Source: Anaerolineales bacterium (GTDB lineage Bacteria; Chloroflexota; Anaerolineae; 4572-78; NAK82). From it: DNA of 27,970 nucleotides. Where the stretch lies: contig JAHELX010000014.1 in assembly GCA_024643945.1 (NCBI GenBank), positions 1 to 27,970 of the forward strand, given 5' to 3'. The stretch's first letter is position 1. Each line of letters opens with the position of its first letter. Positions 16,691 to 25,106 of this stretch are shown here, piece after piece. A program made the position numbers and the translations under genes. The notes below the pieces were generated by a model. The model saw nothing but the letters and a program-made list of their open reading frames with translations. It had not been told where the DNA came from and did not search any database.

Positions 16691-18538
16691 CTACATCCTT
16701 TGTTGGACTTTTTCAGCATTCTCCTCATCGGCTACAAAGCTTTCAATGTACTCCAACGACTGATGCCGAAAATACGTATTGTACAGTTCAGCATAATGGC
16801 CGCCCTGGGCCATCAGCGTGTCGTGTGTACCTTCTTCGATGATATGGCCGTGGTCCACGACAATAATCCGGTCGGCGTGCTTGACGGTAGATAGCCGGTG
16901 GGCAATGACGATCGCCGTCCGATCGCGCATGATGGTTTCCAGCCCGTCCTGAATCTGTGTCTCGGTAAAGGGGTCCACACTGGCAGTGGCTTCATCCAGG
17001 ATGAAGATGGCAGGGTCTTTAAGCAGCACGCGTGCCAGGGCAACCAATTGCCGTTGCCCCATAGAGAGGTTGGCTCCTCGCTCACCTACATCGGTATCTA
17101 GCCCGGCTGATAGGGCGGCCAGCCAATCTCCGTTGCTAATACCCATGGCTGCTTTGTACACCTGCTCCTCGGTCGCTCCCGGCCGGCCGTAGCGAATGTT
17201 ATCCCGAACACTGCCGGAAAAGAGAAATGGCTCCTGCGGGACCAGCCCGATCTGCTGGCGATACTGGCCCAGGTCAAGACGGCGGATCTCCTGGGCGTCA
17301 ATCAGAAGTTGGCCAGCCTGAAACTCATAGAAACGAGCGATCAGTTTGGCTACGCTGCTCTTACCTGCGCCGGTGTGCCCCACCAGGGCCAGTGTCTCCT
17401 TGGGCCTGATCTCCAGCGAAAAGTCAGGCAGTACGCTCTCTTCATCCGTGTATTTGAAGGCGAGATGGCGGAATTCTATGTGGCCATTCAGCTTTTCCAC
17501 CGGGTCTGCCGCTATCTGAGTCACTTTAGGCTCGGCATCAATCAACGCAAATACCCGTTCTGCCGCAGAGAGGCCGTCCTGGAACTGGCTCCAGAAAGAA
17601 GCGATATTGATTAGCGGGAACCAATAGAAGCCTATCGCTTGCATAAACAGGTACCAATTGCCGGGGCTGACCCCGCTGTAGCGAGTTGCCAACCCGCCAG
17701 CGTAGACCAACGTCGCTATCCCCAGGCCGGAAGCGAGGCCCATGACAGGGAAAATCGTGTTGAGCGTCAGGCCACGGCGTAGCCCCACCTGGTAGGCTTG
17801 CTCATTAGTGGCTGCAAAGGTCGTGTAGATGGCGCGTTCCTGCCGAAAGCTCTTGGCCACCGTGATCCCGCTGATCGACTCCTGAATCTGGGCGTTGATT
17901 TTGGCCGTGACTCGCCGGGCGCGTTGAGTCACCGTTCGGGCGATACGCCGGAAGCTGAGGGCGGTGGCGACCGCGATGGGGGTCATGCCCAACAACAATA
18001 AGGTCAGCCAGAAGTCGATGCTGAACAACCAGATGGTGAGAAAGGCGACCAGAATCACCTGACCCAGCAGATTCGCACTTAACGTCACAACATCAGAAAA
18101 ATCCTGGGTATCAGATGTAACCCGGCTGACAATTTTGCCAGAGGGATATTCGTCGTAAAAGGAGAGATCGTGCTGGATGGTCGCCTCAAAGGCATCTTCC
18201 CTCAGCTTGAGGACTACGTTCCCCACGACCCGGGCCGAGAAGAGCTGCTGGATATAATTGAAGGTCCAGGCTGCCAGGCCCAGGCCAAGTATACCCCCAG
18301 TTAGCAGCAGGATGACCCCGACGGATGGGGTTCTCGCCACGTTCAGAATATCAATTGCTTTGGCGATCAGAATAGGCCCGCCGCTTCCGGCCACCGCGCT
18401 CAAAGAGATCACGACGGCGATCATAATCATCTGCCGGGTATATGGGCGGAAATAGCCGACAATTCGGCCAAGCAATTCTCTATCACTATAGTTGCGGTCA
18501 TAAGCCTCGGTGTCGAGGCCGTCCATTATAAAACCCAT
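16691..18538 (-). CDS. ABC exporter half-transporter with the catalytically competent ATP site
   Basis: The 615-aa type-IV ABC half-transporter has an N-terminal transmembrane domain (helices from about 33 to 315) and a nucleotide-binding domain with Walker A GHTGAGKS (387-394), Q-loop VPQEPFLF, signature LSMGQ (491-495, altered from LSGGQ), Walker B ILDE with catalytic E516, and H547. With the upstream gene product it probably forms a heterodimeric exporter of the TM287/288, BmrCD or TmrAB kind. Those pump drugs, lipids or peptides; the substrate here is unknown. The gene is 61 bp downstream of its partner. A second ATG at 18526 is possible. Confidence 0.93.
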   Translation of the reverse strand: MGFIMDGLDTEAYDRNYSDRELLGRIVGYFRPYTRQMIMIAVVISLSAVAGSGGPILIAKAIDILNVARTPSVGVILLLTGGILGLGLAAWTFNYIQQLFSARVVGNVVLKLREDAFEATIQHDLSFYDEYPSGKIVSRVTSDTQDFSDVVTLSANLLGQVILVAFLTIWLFSIDFWLTLLLLGMTPIAVATALSFRRIARTVTQRARRVTAKINAQIQESISGITVAKSFRQERAIYTTFAATNEQAYQVGLRRGLTLNTIFPVMGLASGLGIATLVYAGGLATRYSGVSPGNWYLFMQAIGFYWFPLINIASFWSQFQDGLSAAERVFALIDAEPKVTQIAADPVEKLNGHIEFRHLAFKYTDEESVLPDFSLEIRPKETLALVGHTGAGKSSVAKLIARFYEFQAGQLLIDAQEIRRLDLGQYRQQIGLVPQEPFLFSGSVRDNIRYGRPGATEEQVYKAAMGISNGDWLAALSAGLDTDVGERGANLSMGQRQLVALARVLLKDPAIFILDEATASVDPFTETQIQDGLETIMRDRTAIVIAHRLSTVKHADRIIVVDHGHIIEEGTHDTLMAQGGHYAELYNTYFRHQSLEYIESFVADEENAEKVQQRM

Positions 18539-18550
18539 AGTCTTCTATTA

Positions 18551-18593
18551 TAGCTGTTAGTGACTGGGCCTGACTGCTGGCGGCTAACAGCTA
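18551..18593 (-). promoter_or_regulatory. Intercistronic hairpin between the two exporter genes
   Basis: The perfect 10-bp arms tagctgttag (18551-18560) and ctaacagcta (18584-18593) flank a 23-nt loop. It fills most of the 61-bp gap and may affect mRNA processing or relative expression. No T-run accompanies it. Confidence 0.5.
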
Positions 18594-18599
18594 ACTCCT

Positions 18600-20354
18600 T
18601 TAGTCATATCGTGCAAAAATGCGCCTATAGTCGGCGCTGCGTGCTAACAGTTCCTCGTGCGTCCCTTGATCCACCAACTCGCCGCGGCGCAGGACCAGGA
18701 TGCGGTCGGCCCAGCGAATCTGGCTGAGCCGGTGGGTGATGAGAAACGTGGTCCGCTGCCGGCTGATACGGCGCATGGCCCGCTGAATCTGGTCCTCGGT
18801 GGCGCTGTCTATGGCGCTGGTGCTGTCATCCAGAATCAAGATACGCGGGTTGGTCAAAAATGCACGCGCAATGGCGATTCGCTGCCGCTGCCCCCCGGAG
18901 AGGGTCACACCCCGCTCGCCTATCTCGGTCTCATAACCATTGTGAAAGCTGGTGATAAACTCGTGCGCCTGGGCTTCGTGCGCTGCTTGCTCAATTGCCG
19001 TCTGGCTGGCATCGGCACAGCCAAAGGCGATGTTCTCAGCCAGGGTGCGGGAGAAGAGGAACACATCCTGCTCGATAGTCGAGATTTGCGAGCGAAGCGA
19101 CTCCAGGCTCCAGTCACGCACGTCCAGCCCATCGACCAGCACCCGCCCGCTATCGGCGTCAAAAATGCGATTGATGAGCCGGGTGAGGGTTGTTTTGCCG
19201 GAGCCAGTTTGGCCGACAATGGCAATCGTCTCCCCTGGTGGAGCTGTAAAGCTGATGTTTTTCAGCACTGGCGTCCCATTATAGCTAAAACTGACATTTT
19301 CAAAGACAACTTCACCCTGGATCGGGTGGGCAACGCCAGCCTCATTTTCATCTAGCTCCGTTTCGGTGTTGATTAAGACCAGAATCCGCTCGGCGCTGGC
19401 CGCACCCAACTGCACCAGGTTGAAGGAAAAGATAGAGATAAAAGTGGTAAAGCGAAATACACTCATCAGCCCCATAAAGGTGACTACCTGGCCCAAACTG
19501 ATGACACCTGCTCGCCAGAGCAGCAACGCATGCAAGAAGCCGCCAGCCCAGGCCAGGCTGAACATCAACATCGGCAGATAACGGGCCTGGATTTCACCCT
19601 GGCGCACAAAATAATCGCGAAATAGGCCAGCGTTATGGGTAAACTTAGCCCGCTCATACCGTTCCTGCACGTTGGCTTTGACGATTTCAATTCCAGCAAT
19701 GGCCTCTGCCAACCCGGCGTTCATTGTCCCAAATTGCTCGCGCATAGCAATGCTGACCGGTTTGAGCCTCCGATTGTAGTCGGCGAGAGTGATGGCAAAC
19801 AAACCAAGGAAGATAGCCGGCACCAGCAACAGTTCGAGGCGGAGCTGGGCGATCAGGAATAAGGGGACGATGGCCGCCATCATCGAGTCGGTGATCAGCA
19901 TCAGGCCGGGGCTGAACATCAGGTTGAGCGTGTGCACGTCGTTGGTCGCGCGGGCCATGATGTCCCCAATCCGCTGTCGGCCGTGAAAGGTCTGGCTCTT
20001 ACCCAGCAGGCTGGCATACAGCTCATCCCGAGCATCCCGTTCAATGCGCTGGGCCAGGAACTCCCCGGCGTAGTTGCGTACCAATCCCGTCACCCCTTGC
20101 CCCAGGGCCACGCCCAACACCCCCAAGGCCAGCCCCAACAACGCGGTTGTATGCCAGCCGGGAGTAGTGATCAGGGTGAAACCCTGGCCAATAAAGACCT
20201 GGACATAGCTGTAGAAGAGGTTGTTGAAGACAGCCGCCAGGAGCATCGCCAATGGGAAGAGTGGGTAGCGCACGGCATGCGAGATAATCCAACGCACCGG
20301 CCCGGAGCGATTGTAATGATATTCGTTTTCTAGCCTGAATTCTCTTTTGGTCAA
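18600..20354 (-). CDS. ABC exporter half-transporter with the degenerate ATP site
   Basis: Partner half-transporter (584 aa) with a transmembrane domain (about 30-315), Walker A GQTGSGKT (381-388), canonical signature LSGGQ (485-489), Walker B ILDD with D510 in place of the catalytic glutamate, and H541. In heterodimeric exporters one ATP site is degenerate. Here that site would combine this Walker B Asp with the partner's altered LSMGQ, while the partner's Glu and this LSGGQ form the working site. The start is TTG at 20354, preceded by a purine-rich aagggaaaagg; the next Met is at residue 37, inside the first membrane region, so TTG is favoured. Confidence 0.92.
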   Translation of the reverse strand: MTKREFRLENEYHYNRSGPVRWIISHAVRYPLFPLAMLLAAVFNNLFYSYVQVFIGQGFTLITTPGWHTTALLGLALGVLGVALGQGVTGLVRNYAGEFLAQRIERDARDELYASLLGKSQTFHGRQRIGDIMARATNDVHTLNLMFSPGLMLITDSMMAAIVPLFLIAQLRLELLLVPAIFLGLFAITLADYNRRLKPVSIAMREQFGTMNAGLAEAIAGIEIVKANVQERYERAKFTHNAGLFRDYFVRQGEIQARYLPMLMFSLAWAGGFLHALLLWRAGVISLGQVVTFMGLMSVFRFTTFISIFSFNLVQLGAASAERILVLINTETELDENEAGVAHPIQGEVVFENVSFSYNGTPVLKNISFTAPPGETIAIVGQTGSGKTTLTRLINRIFDADSGRVLVDGLDVRDWSLESLRSQISTIEQDVFLFSRTLAENIAFGCADASQTAIEQAAHEAQAHEFITSFHNGYETEIGERGVTLSGGQRQRIAIARAFLTNPRILILDDSTSAIDSATEDQIQRAMRRISRQRTTFLITHRLSQIRWADRILVLRRGELVDQGTHEELLARSADYRRIFARYD

Positions 20355-20386
20355 CGAGTTGCCTTTTCCCTTGTGATTAGAGACAA

Positions 20387-20414
20387 ATTATACCTGAGAG
20401 ATGAGAAATCTCAA
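20387..20414 (-). promoter_or_regulatory. Promoter of the ABC exporter pair
   Basis: Minus-strand TTGAGA (20414-20409), a 16-nt spacer and consensus TATAAT (20392-20387). The predicted start near 20380 leaves a leader of about 26 nt before the TTG start codon. Confidence 0.65.
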
Positions 20415-20454
20415 AGATTCGAGGGAGCGACCGTGATTTCCTACCTCCTTTGCA

Positions 20455-20536
20455 CTTGTCCAGAAATAACTTGTTACTTTTGCAATCAGTTTACGCCTGA
20501 TTTGCCGATTGAAGTGCAAAGTTATTATTGGACAAG
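20455..20536. repeat. Nested inverted repeat, possible remnant or miniature mobile element
   Basis: The outer arms 20455-20479 and 20512-20536 pair at 20 of 25 positions (cores cttgtcca and tggacaag, with ataactt and aagttat). The 32-nt interval contains a second stem, gcaatcag against ctgatttgc with one bulged base. No transposase or target duplication was identified. It could also be a structured RNA or a protein-binding site. Confidence 0.45.
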
Positions 20537-20640
20537 CACTTTGCAAGCGGGACATCCCGGATTTCGGGAGATCCCACGTGTCTCAGAAACCTGCCAGCTC
20601 TGACTACTTAAAATTTGGACAGACCCTATTCAGAAAGCGG

Positions 20641-20670
20641 TTGACAGCAACTATGGGTTTACTATATAAT
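20641..20670 (+). promoter_or_regulatory. Perfect-consensus sigma-70-type promoter
   Basis: TTGACA (20641-20646), an 18-nt spacer and TATAAT (20665-20670) on the plus strand. The next plus-strand gene starts at 21276, about 600 nt downstream, so the promoter either drives that operon with a very long leader or transcribes an unannotated RNA. A potential stem gtgcaaa/tttgcac (20671-20677, 20695-20701) straddles the predicted start. Confidence 0.8.
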
Positions 20671-20725
20671 GTGCAAAGGTTGATGACATTTGGATTTGCA
20701 CAGCTCAACTAAGCCAGATTGTATG

Positions 20726-20934
20726 CCCACATATGCAGTAGTTCTGCAAGTAAGCGCCACGATGTGGGAAGCAAGACCTTTGGTACCTGAGATCGGTCAA
20801 GTCCCCTAGATTCTCTGCAGAAAGGGCAGCGCAGGCAGGTGACACATACTTCTCTTACACAACCATGCTACCTCTGCCTGATTGTTTCACCCCGTACGGT
20901 TACTATCATTCCTGGTCGTCAAGACACTACCAGG
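20726..20934 (+). ncRNA. Candidate structured leader or small RNA downstream of the consensus promoter
   Basis: Several potential hairpins are visible. Arms cccacat/atgtggg (20726-20732, 20762-20768) enclose an inner stem tgcag/ctgca (20734-20738, 20744-20748). Arms caggcaggt/acctctgcctg (20832-20840, 20870-20880) form a second, and cctggt/accagg (20911-20916, 20929-20934) a third. No match to a known riboswitch or housekeeping RNA was recognised. The evidence is pairing potential plus the strong promoter upstream. Confidence 0.3.
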
Positions 20935-21275
20935 TGGATGCGTTTTCACTCATTACAAGCCGATTGATTATACACCTTTCCGGCAAGATACGATCACTTC
21001 CAGCTTGTCGCCCCAGATGAGCGTTTTCATATAGGTTGGCAAGGTTCAGTACTGCCCAGTAAGGCGGCCCTTTTTGAGCTTAGCCAGGTCTTCTCGTCTC
21101 ATTGACGTGGCTTTGCCTTGAATGCGTCCTATGCGGGACGTGGAAAGGAGGTGATACACTCGGCTACACTTTCTGCATCTCTGCCCTCAGCACTTTGCCT
21201 GTGGGGCAACTTCTAACTTAGCCAATACCCCAAAACCATTTATTATTTCTCAACCTTAGAGGAGGAGGAAACGAC

Positions 21276-23027
21276 ATGTTCTCAAAACGAACGGCGCTCT
21301 TGCTGTTCTTGGTGACGGTTTTGTTAACCTTGCTGGCAGCTCAATGCGGTGCAACTCCTACCCCGGAGACAATTGTTCAAACAGTGGTTGTCACCAAAGA
21401 GGTGGCGGGTGAGACCGTCAAAGTTGTTGAAACGGTGGAAGTGGTCAAAGAAGTTGAGAAGGAAGTGGTCGTCACGGCTACTCCGGAACCAATGGCGGAG
21501 CCGGCCATCCTGCGAATCGGCCAGAACGCAGCCGATCTGAGCTCCCTCGACCCCCACTTTGCCACCACAACTGAGGCCCGCGGCCTGGTGGACATGATCT
21601 TCAACGGCTTGCTACGCTACAAACCAGGAGATGGCTCGTTCGAGGCTATGGAGCCGGATCTGGCGGAGGAATTGCCCACGTCGGAGATGGTGGATGGGAA
21701 GCAGGTGTGGACCTTTACGCTGCGCAAAGGCGTCATGTGCCACCCCTCCGGCAATATTCCGTCCTACGAACTGACCTCTGAGGACGTGGTTTACTCCCTG
21801 GAAAAGTCGGCTAACCCCGAGCGTTCGGCCTATGCCGGCGAGTACAATGGCATGACCTTTGAGGCAGTGGACGATTATACCGTCAAGATCGTCCTGGAGA
21901 ATCCGCTTTCGCCCGTGCTTTTCTACCCCAAGGTGGCCAACTATTCCGGCGGGTTCATCGTCTGCAAGCAAGCGGTCGAGGCTTTGGGCGACGACAAGTT
22001 CAAGACCCATCCCGTGGGAACAGGTCCCTTCATATTCGATGGCTACAGCCCGCAGGAAAAGGTTACGTTGAAGGCCAATCCGGACTACTTCCGGGGTAAG
22101 CCGCTGCTCGACGGTGTCGAATATCGTTACATGGCCGACATCAGCAGCCGTGAGGCTGGCCTGCTGGCCGGCGAATTGGACGTGATTAACGGCATACCTG
22201 ACATCGTATGGGTGGAAAAAATGCAAGGCGAGACAGGCTTTGCCGTGGACGTCTTTGGCGTCGGCGAGGTAGCCACTGTCCACTTTAACACGACTAAGCC
22301 CCCGCTGGACAATCCGGAGGTGCGTAAGGCGCTGGCCTATGCTATGGATCGCGATGAGTTCCTGGCTCTCTTTGGCGAGCCGGTTGCCGAGAATGTTTAC
22401 TCACCGGTGCCGGCCAAGTTCCTGGCTGGCGGTCTGACGCAGCAGGAGGCTGAGGACTTGGGCCTGGCCTACGACGTAGACCGGGAGAAGGCCAAGCAGA
22501 TGCTGGCTGACGCTGGTTACCCCGATGGCTTCGATCTAGAAGTTATTACCTCTGAGATGACCGGCTATCGCCGCATTTATGAGAACATGCAGGCCCAGTT
22601 GGCCGAAGTGGGCGTCAATATGAAGGTCAACGTGGTCGACCATTCCACTATGCACGCCCAGATCAGGGAAGACGTGAACCCCATCATTGTCTACATCGCC
22701 TGGCGGCCCAATGCCGACGTCTACCTCACCCGCTTCTTCCACTCCGACTCTATCGTCGTCACTGGGGCCAAGCCAGACACCAACTTCTCTCACTACGATA
22801 AGATTGACGACCTGATTGAAGAGGCGAGGTTGGAGACCGACCCTGAAAAGCAGGTACAAATGTGGAAGGATGCGCAAGTCAAGATCTTGGAAGACATGGT
22901 TGCTTATCCTCTCCACTACCAGCAGCAGGTCTACGCCCGCTCTGATGCCGTGGACTATGGGCACGACCTGGTCTCCGTATTGGCCCTTTATCCAGGTATC
23001 ACCGAAAAAACCAGTATCAAGAGATAG
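21276..23027 (+). CDS. Family-5 solute-binding lipoprotein (peptide/opine/nickel type)
   Basis: The 583-aa protein has a lipoprotein signal (MFSKRTALLLFLVTVLLTLL, AAQ, C24) and a charged V/E/K-rich spacer (about 35-70). The family-5 core follows: LDPHFATTTEARGLVDMIFNGLL, WTFTLRKGV, TSEDVVYSLE, PVGTGPFIFDGY, VRKALAYAMDRDEF and ADAGYPDGFDLEV. Family members bind peptides, opines, nickel complexes or sugars. The opine-dehydrogenase-family gene downstream suggests an opine or amino-acid-derived ligand. The ribosome binding site gaggaggagg lies just before the ATG. It is the first gene of a plus-strand operon, with DppB/DppC-like permeases next. Confidence 0.92.
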   Translation: MFSKRTALLLFLVTVLLTLLAAQCGATPTPETIVQTVVVTKEVAGETVKVVETVEVVKEVEKEVVVTATPEPMAEPAILRIGQNAADLSSLDPHFATTTEARGLVDMIFNGLLRYKPGDGSFEAMEPDLAEELPTSEMVDGKQVWTFTLRKGVMCHPSGNIPSYELTSEDVVYSLEKSANPERSAYAGEYNGMTFEAVDDYTVKIVLENPLSPVLFYPKVANYSGGFIVCKQAVEALGDDKFKTHPVGTGPFIFDGYSPQEKVTLKANPDYFRGKPLLDGVEYRYMADISSREAGLLAGELDVINGIPDIVWVEKMQGETGFAVDVFGVGEVATVHFNTTKPPLDNPEVRKALAYAMDRDEFLALFGEPVAENVYSPVPAKFLAGGLTQQEAEDLGLAYDVDREKAKQMLADAGYPDGFDLEVITSEMTGYRRIYENMQAQLAEVGVNMKVNVVDHSTMHAQIREDVNPIIVYIAWRPNADVYLTRFFHSDSIVVTGAKPDTNFSHYDKIDDLIEEARLETDPEKQVQMWKDAQVKILEDMVAYPLHYQQQVYARSDAVDYGHDLVSVLALYPGITEKTSIKR

Positions 23028-23042
23028 CTCTTTGCAATAGGC

Positions 23043-23071
23043 AGCCGGGGACTCTTGGGGGGTCCCCGGCT
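23043..23071 (+). promoter_or_regulatory. Strong stem-loop between the binding-protein and permease genes
   Basis: Perfect 10-bp GC-rich arms agccggggac (23043-23052) and gtccccggct (23062-23071) enclose a 9-nt loop. No T-run follows. It starts 15 nt after the stop codon and probably stabilises or partly terminates the binding-protein transcript, making it more abundant than the permease message. Confidence 0.65.
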
Positions 23072-23196
23072 TGTAGATCTTGGGCCTTCAGGATTTTCGG
23101 TGGAATATTCTCACAGGTAGGGGCAAGGCATAGGTTAGCATCTTCTGGGCGACTTGCTCTTACTTACCACCCCATACTTATCATCAGGTGAGAATT

Positions 23197-24138
23197 ATGC
23201 TTAGATACATCATCAGGCGGATTATTCTCGCTATTCCCATACTCCTGGCCGTCTTCACCCTGGTTTTTCTGGTCGTCCGTGTTATCCCCGGTGACCCTGC
23301 CGTGGCCGCTCTGGGCGATTACGCCTCGAAAGAGGCGGTGGCAGCACTGCGAGAGAGAATGGGATTGAATGACCCCCTCGTCGTGCAATATATGCGCTTT
23401 CTGGGTAACTTGCTCCGAGGGGATTTTGGAGAATCCCTGATCAGTGGCAAGCCTATCAGCGAACAAATAGCCCATGTTTTGCCCTATACTCTGGAACTCA
23501 CCTTTGCTGCGGTGCTGATCGGCGTTGTCCTTGGCATCCCGCTGGGGATGTTCACCGCTGTGAACCGCAACAATCTCATTGATTACTTGGGGCGTATCAT
23601 CTCTCTGGTGGGACTTTCTGTACCGGCCTTTTACTTCGGCATCCTGCTGATCATCCTTTTCGCTATCAAGCTCAACGTATTGCCGGCTGTGGGAGGCGGG
23701 GATCTTATAGAGGCACCATTCGCCAGTCTCAAGTTCCTGGTCCTTCCTGCCCTGACGCTTGGCCTGATTATGACTACTTCTGTCACCCGGCTCACCCGTT
23801 CAGCCATGTTAAACGTGCTTAATGAGGACTACGTGAGGACGGCCCGGGCCAAAGGTTTGGCGGAGCGAGTGGTGCTGCTCAGGCACGCGCTGCGTGCAGC
23901 TTTGCTCCCTATCGTCTCTATCACTGGTTTCTGGGCTGCCAGCTTGATCGGCGATTCGGTCTTAACGGAGGTGATCTTTTCCCGACCTGGGTTGGGCAAG
24001 ATGTTGGTTGGCGCGATCCTGCAGCGCGATTACACGGCTCTGCAATCGGTCATGGTGATCTACGCCGCCTTCGTGGTGGGCATCAACTTGCTCACGGACC
24101 TGACCTACGGATTGCTAGACCCGCGGTTAAGCCATTGA
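23197..24138 (+). CDS. ABC transporter permease, DppB/OppB-like
   Basis: Inner-membrane subunit of about 313 aa. The N-terminus MLRYIIRRIILAIPILLAVFTLVFLV and RVIPGDPAVAALGD are classic for DppB proteins. EDYVRTARAKGLAERVVLLRHALRAALLPI is the EAA-type ATPase-contact loop, and the C-terminal DLTYGLLDPR is also typical. The ATG at 23197 is preferred because aggtgag (from 23186) is correctly spaced; the GTG at 23188 lies inside that site. It is followed closely by the DppC-like gene. It would form the channel for the ligand of the binding lipoprotein. Confidence 0.94.
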   Translation: MLRYIIRRIILAIPILLAVFTLVFLVVRVIPGDPAVAALGDYASKEAVAALRERMGLNDPLVVQYMRFLGNLLRGDFGESLISGKPISEQIAHVLPYTLELTFAAVLIGVVLGIPLGMFTAVNRNNLIDYLGRIISLVGLSVPAFYFGILLIILFAIKLNVLPAVGGGDLIEAPFASLKFLVLPALTLGLIMTTSVTRLTRSAMLNVLNEDYVRTARAKGLAERVVLLRHALRAALLPIVSITGFWAASLIGDSVLTEVIFSRPGLGKMLVGAILQRDYTALQSVMVIYAAFVVGINLLTDLTYGLLDPRLSH

Positions 24139-24148
24139 GGTGCGCTTT

Positions 24149-25075
24149 ATGAATCAAGATACAACTACCCTCGGGCAACCCATGGTGCAATTGCGTAGTC
24201 ATAGGCAAAGACTGTGGCAGACTTTCACTCGAAACCGGACAGCTCTCATTGGCCTTGTTCTGGTCATCCTCATTATTTTTGTAGCTGTCTTTGCCGACGA
24301 CTGGTTCGTCGCCTGGCTTCAAGGGCGAAAGGCTCAGCCTCTGCTTGCTCCTTTTGACCCGGTGAAACAGGATACCCGTAGCCGCTTGGAGCCGCCTGGC
24401 TCGGAGCACCTTATGGGCCTGGATACCTACGGGCGAGATATCACCTCGCGCATTATCTATGGGACGAGGGTGTCGCTCGAGGTGGGCGTCCTATCTGTCC
24501 TGTTGGGCGGCGTGATCGGTACATTTCTGGGTCTTATGGCAGGGTACAGCGGCGGCAAGGTCGAGGACGTTGTGATGAGGTCCGTGGATGTGCTCATGGC
24601 TTTCCCCAGCCTGATCATGGGGTTGATGGTGCTGGCCGTCCTGGGCTCTGGGATATCAAAGATGATCATTGCCATTGGGATTATGCTCTCACCGGCATTC
24701 GTGCGGATTGTCCACAGCACGACTCTAAGCGTTAAAGAAAACGACTACGTGCTGGCTGCCCGGGCCATCGGTGTGAGCAGACTCCGAATGGTACGCGCTC
24801 ACATACTGCCCAACGTCTTGGGTGAGGCGATTGTGTTGGCCAGTGTCTATGCTGCCACCGCCATTCGCGTCGAGGCCAACCTGAGCTTCATCGGCCTGGG
24901 TGTCTCGCCTCCGACGCCAGCCTGGGGCACTATGATCCGGGACGGTACCCAATATCTGACCAGTGCGCCGTGGCTCTCCGTTTTCCCCGGACTGGCTATC
25001 CTCATCACGGTCCTGGCCTTCAACCTGTTGGGTGACGGTATGCGTGATATTATGGATCCCAAATCTTATACATAA
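24149..25075 (+). CDS. ABC transporter permease, DppC/OppC-like
   Basis: Second channel subunit (about 308 aa). It has the N-terminal helix at about 27-50, then PGSEHLMGLDTYGRDITSRIIYGTRVSLEVG, the ATPase-contact loop ENDYVLAARAIGVSRLRMVRAHILPN, and a typical ending (EANLSFIGLGVSPPTPAWG, LAFNLLGDGMRDIMDPK). The ATG at 24149 follows gagg at about 24137-24140 with good spacing; a GTG at 24140 overlaps that site. No DppD/DppF ATPase gene follows; the next gene encodes an opine-dehydrogenase-family enzyme instead. Confidence 0.94.
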   Translation: MNQDTTTLGQPMVQLRSHRQRLWQTFTRNRTALIGLVLVILIIFVAVFADDWFVAWLQGRKAQPLLAPFDPVKQDTRSRLEPPGSEHLMGLDTYGRDITSRIIYGTRVSLEVGVLSVLLGGVIGTFLGLMAGYSGGKVEDVVMRSVDVLMAFPSLIMGLMVLAVLGSGISKMIIAIGIMLSPAFVRIVHSTTLSVKENDYVLAARAIGVSRLRMVRAHILPNVLGEAIVLASVYAATAIRVEANLSFIGLGVSPPTPAWGTMIRDGTQYLTSAPWLSVFPGLAILITVLAFNLLGDGMRDIMDPKSYT

Positions 25076-25106
25076 CAATATACAGATAACTGAGGAGGAA
25101 CAATCC

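Larger units (their letters stand above)
20355..21275. other. Gene-free 921-bp region between divergent exporter and opine-type operons
   Basis: The stretch holds the exporter promoter (20387-20414), a nested inverted repeat (20455-20536), a short stem tcccg/cggga (20555-20569), a perfect-consensus promoter (20641-20670) and a leader of about 600 nt with several possible hairpins. A minus-strand frame at about 21046-21172 (18 codons from an ATG, more if extended) ends at a TGA and continues beyond it; no family was recognised. No complete gene is supported. Confidence 0.7.

Noticed and set aside
20795..20808. ggtcaagtccccta resembles the central-bubble sequence of 6S RNA.
   Set aside because: The flanking sequence does not form the long terminal stem or fit the distances expected of 6S RNA.
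24963..25106. N-terminal extension of the opine-dehydrogenase frame.
   Set aside because: It overlaps the permease gene, has non-protein-like composition, and a strong ribosome binding site marks the ATG at 25107.
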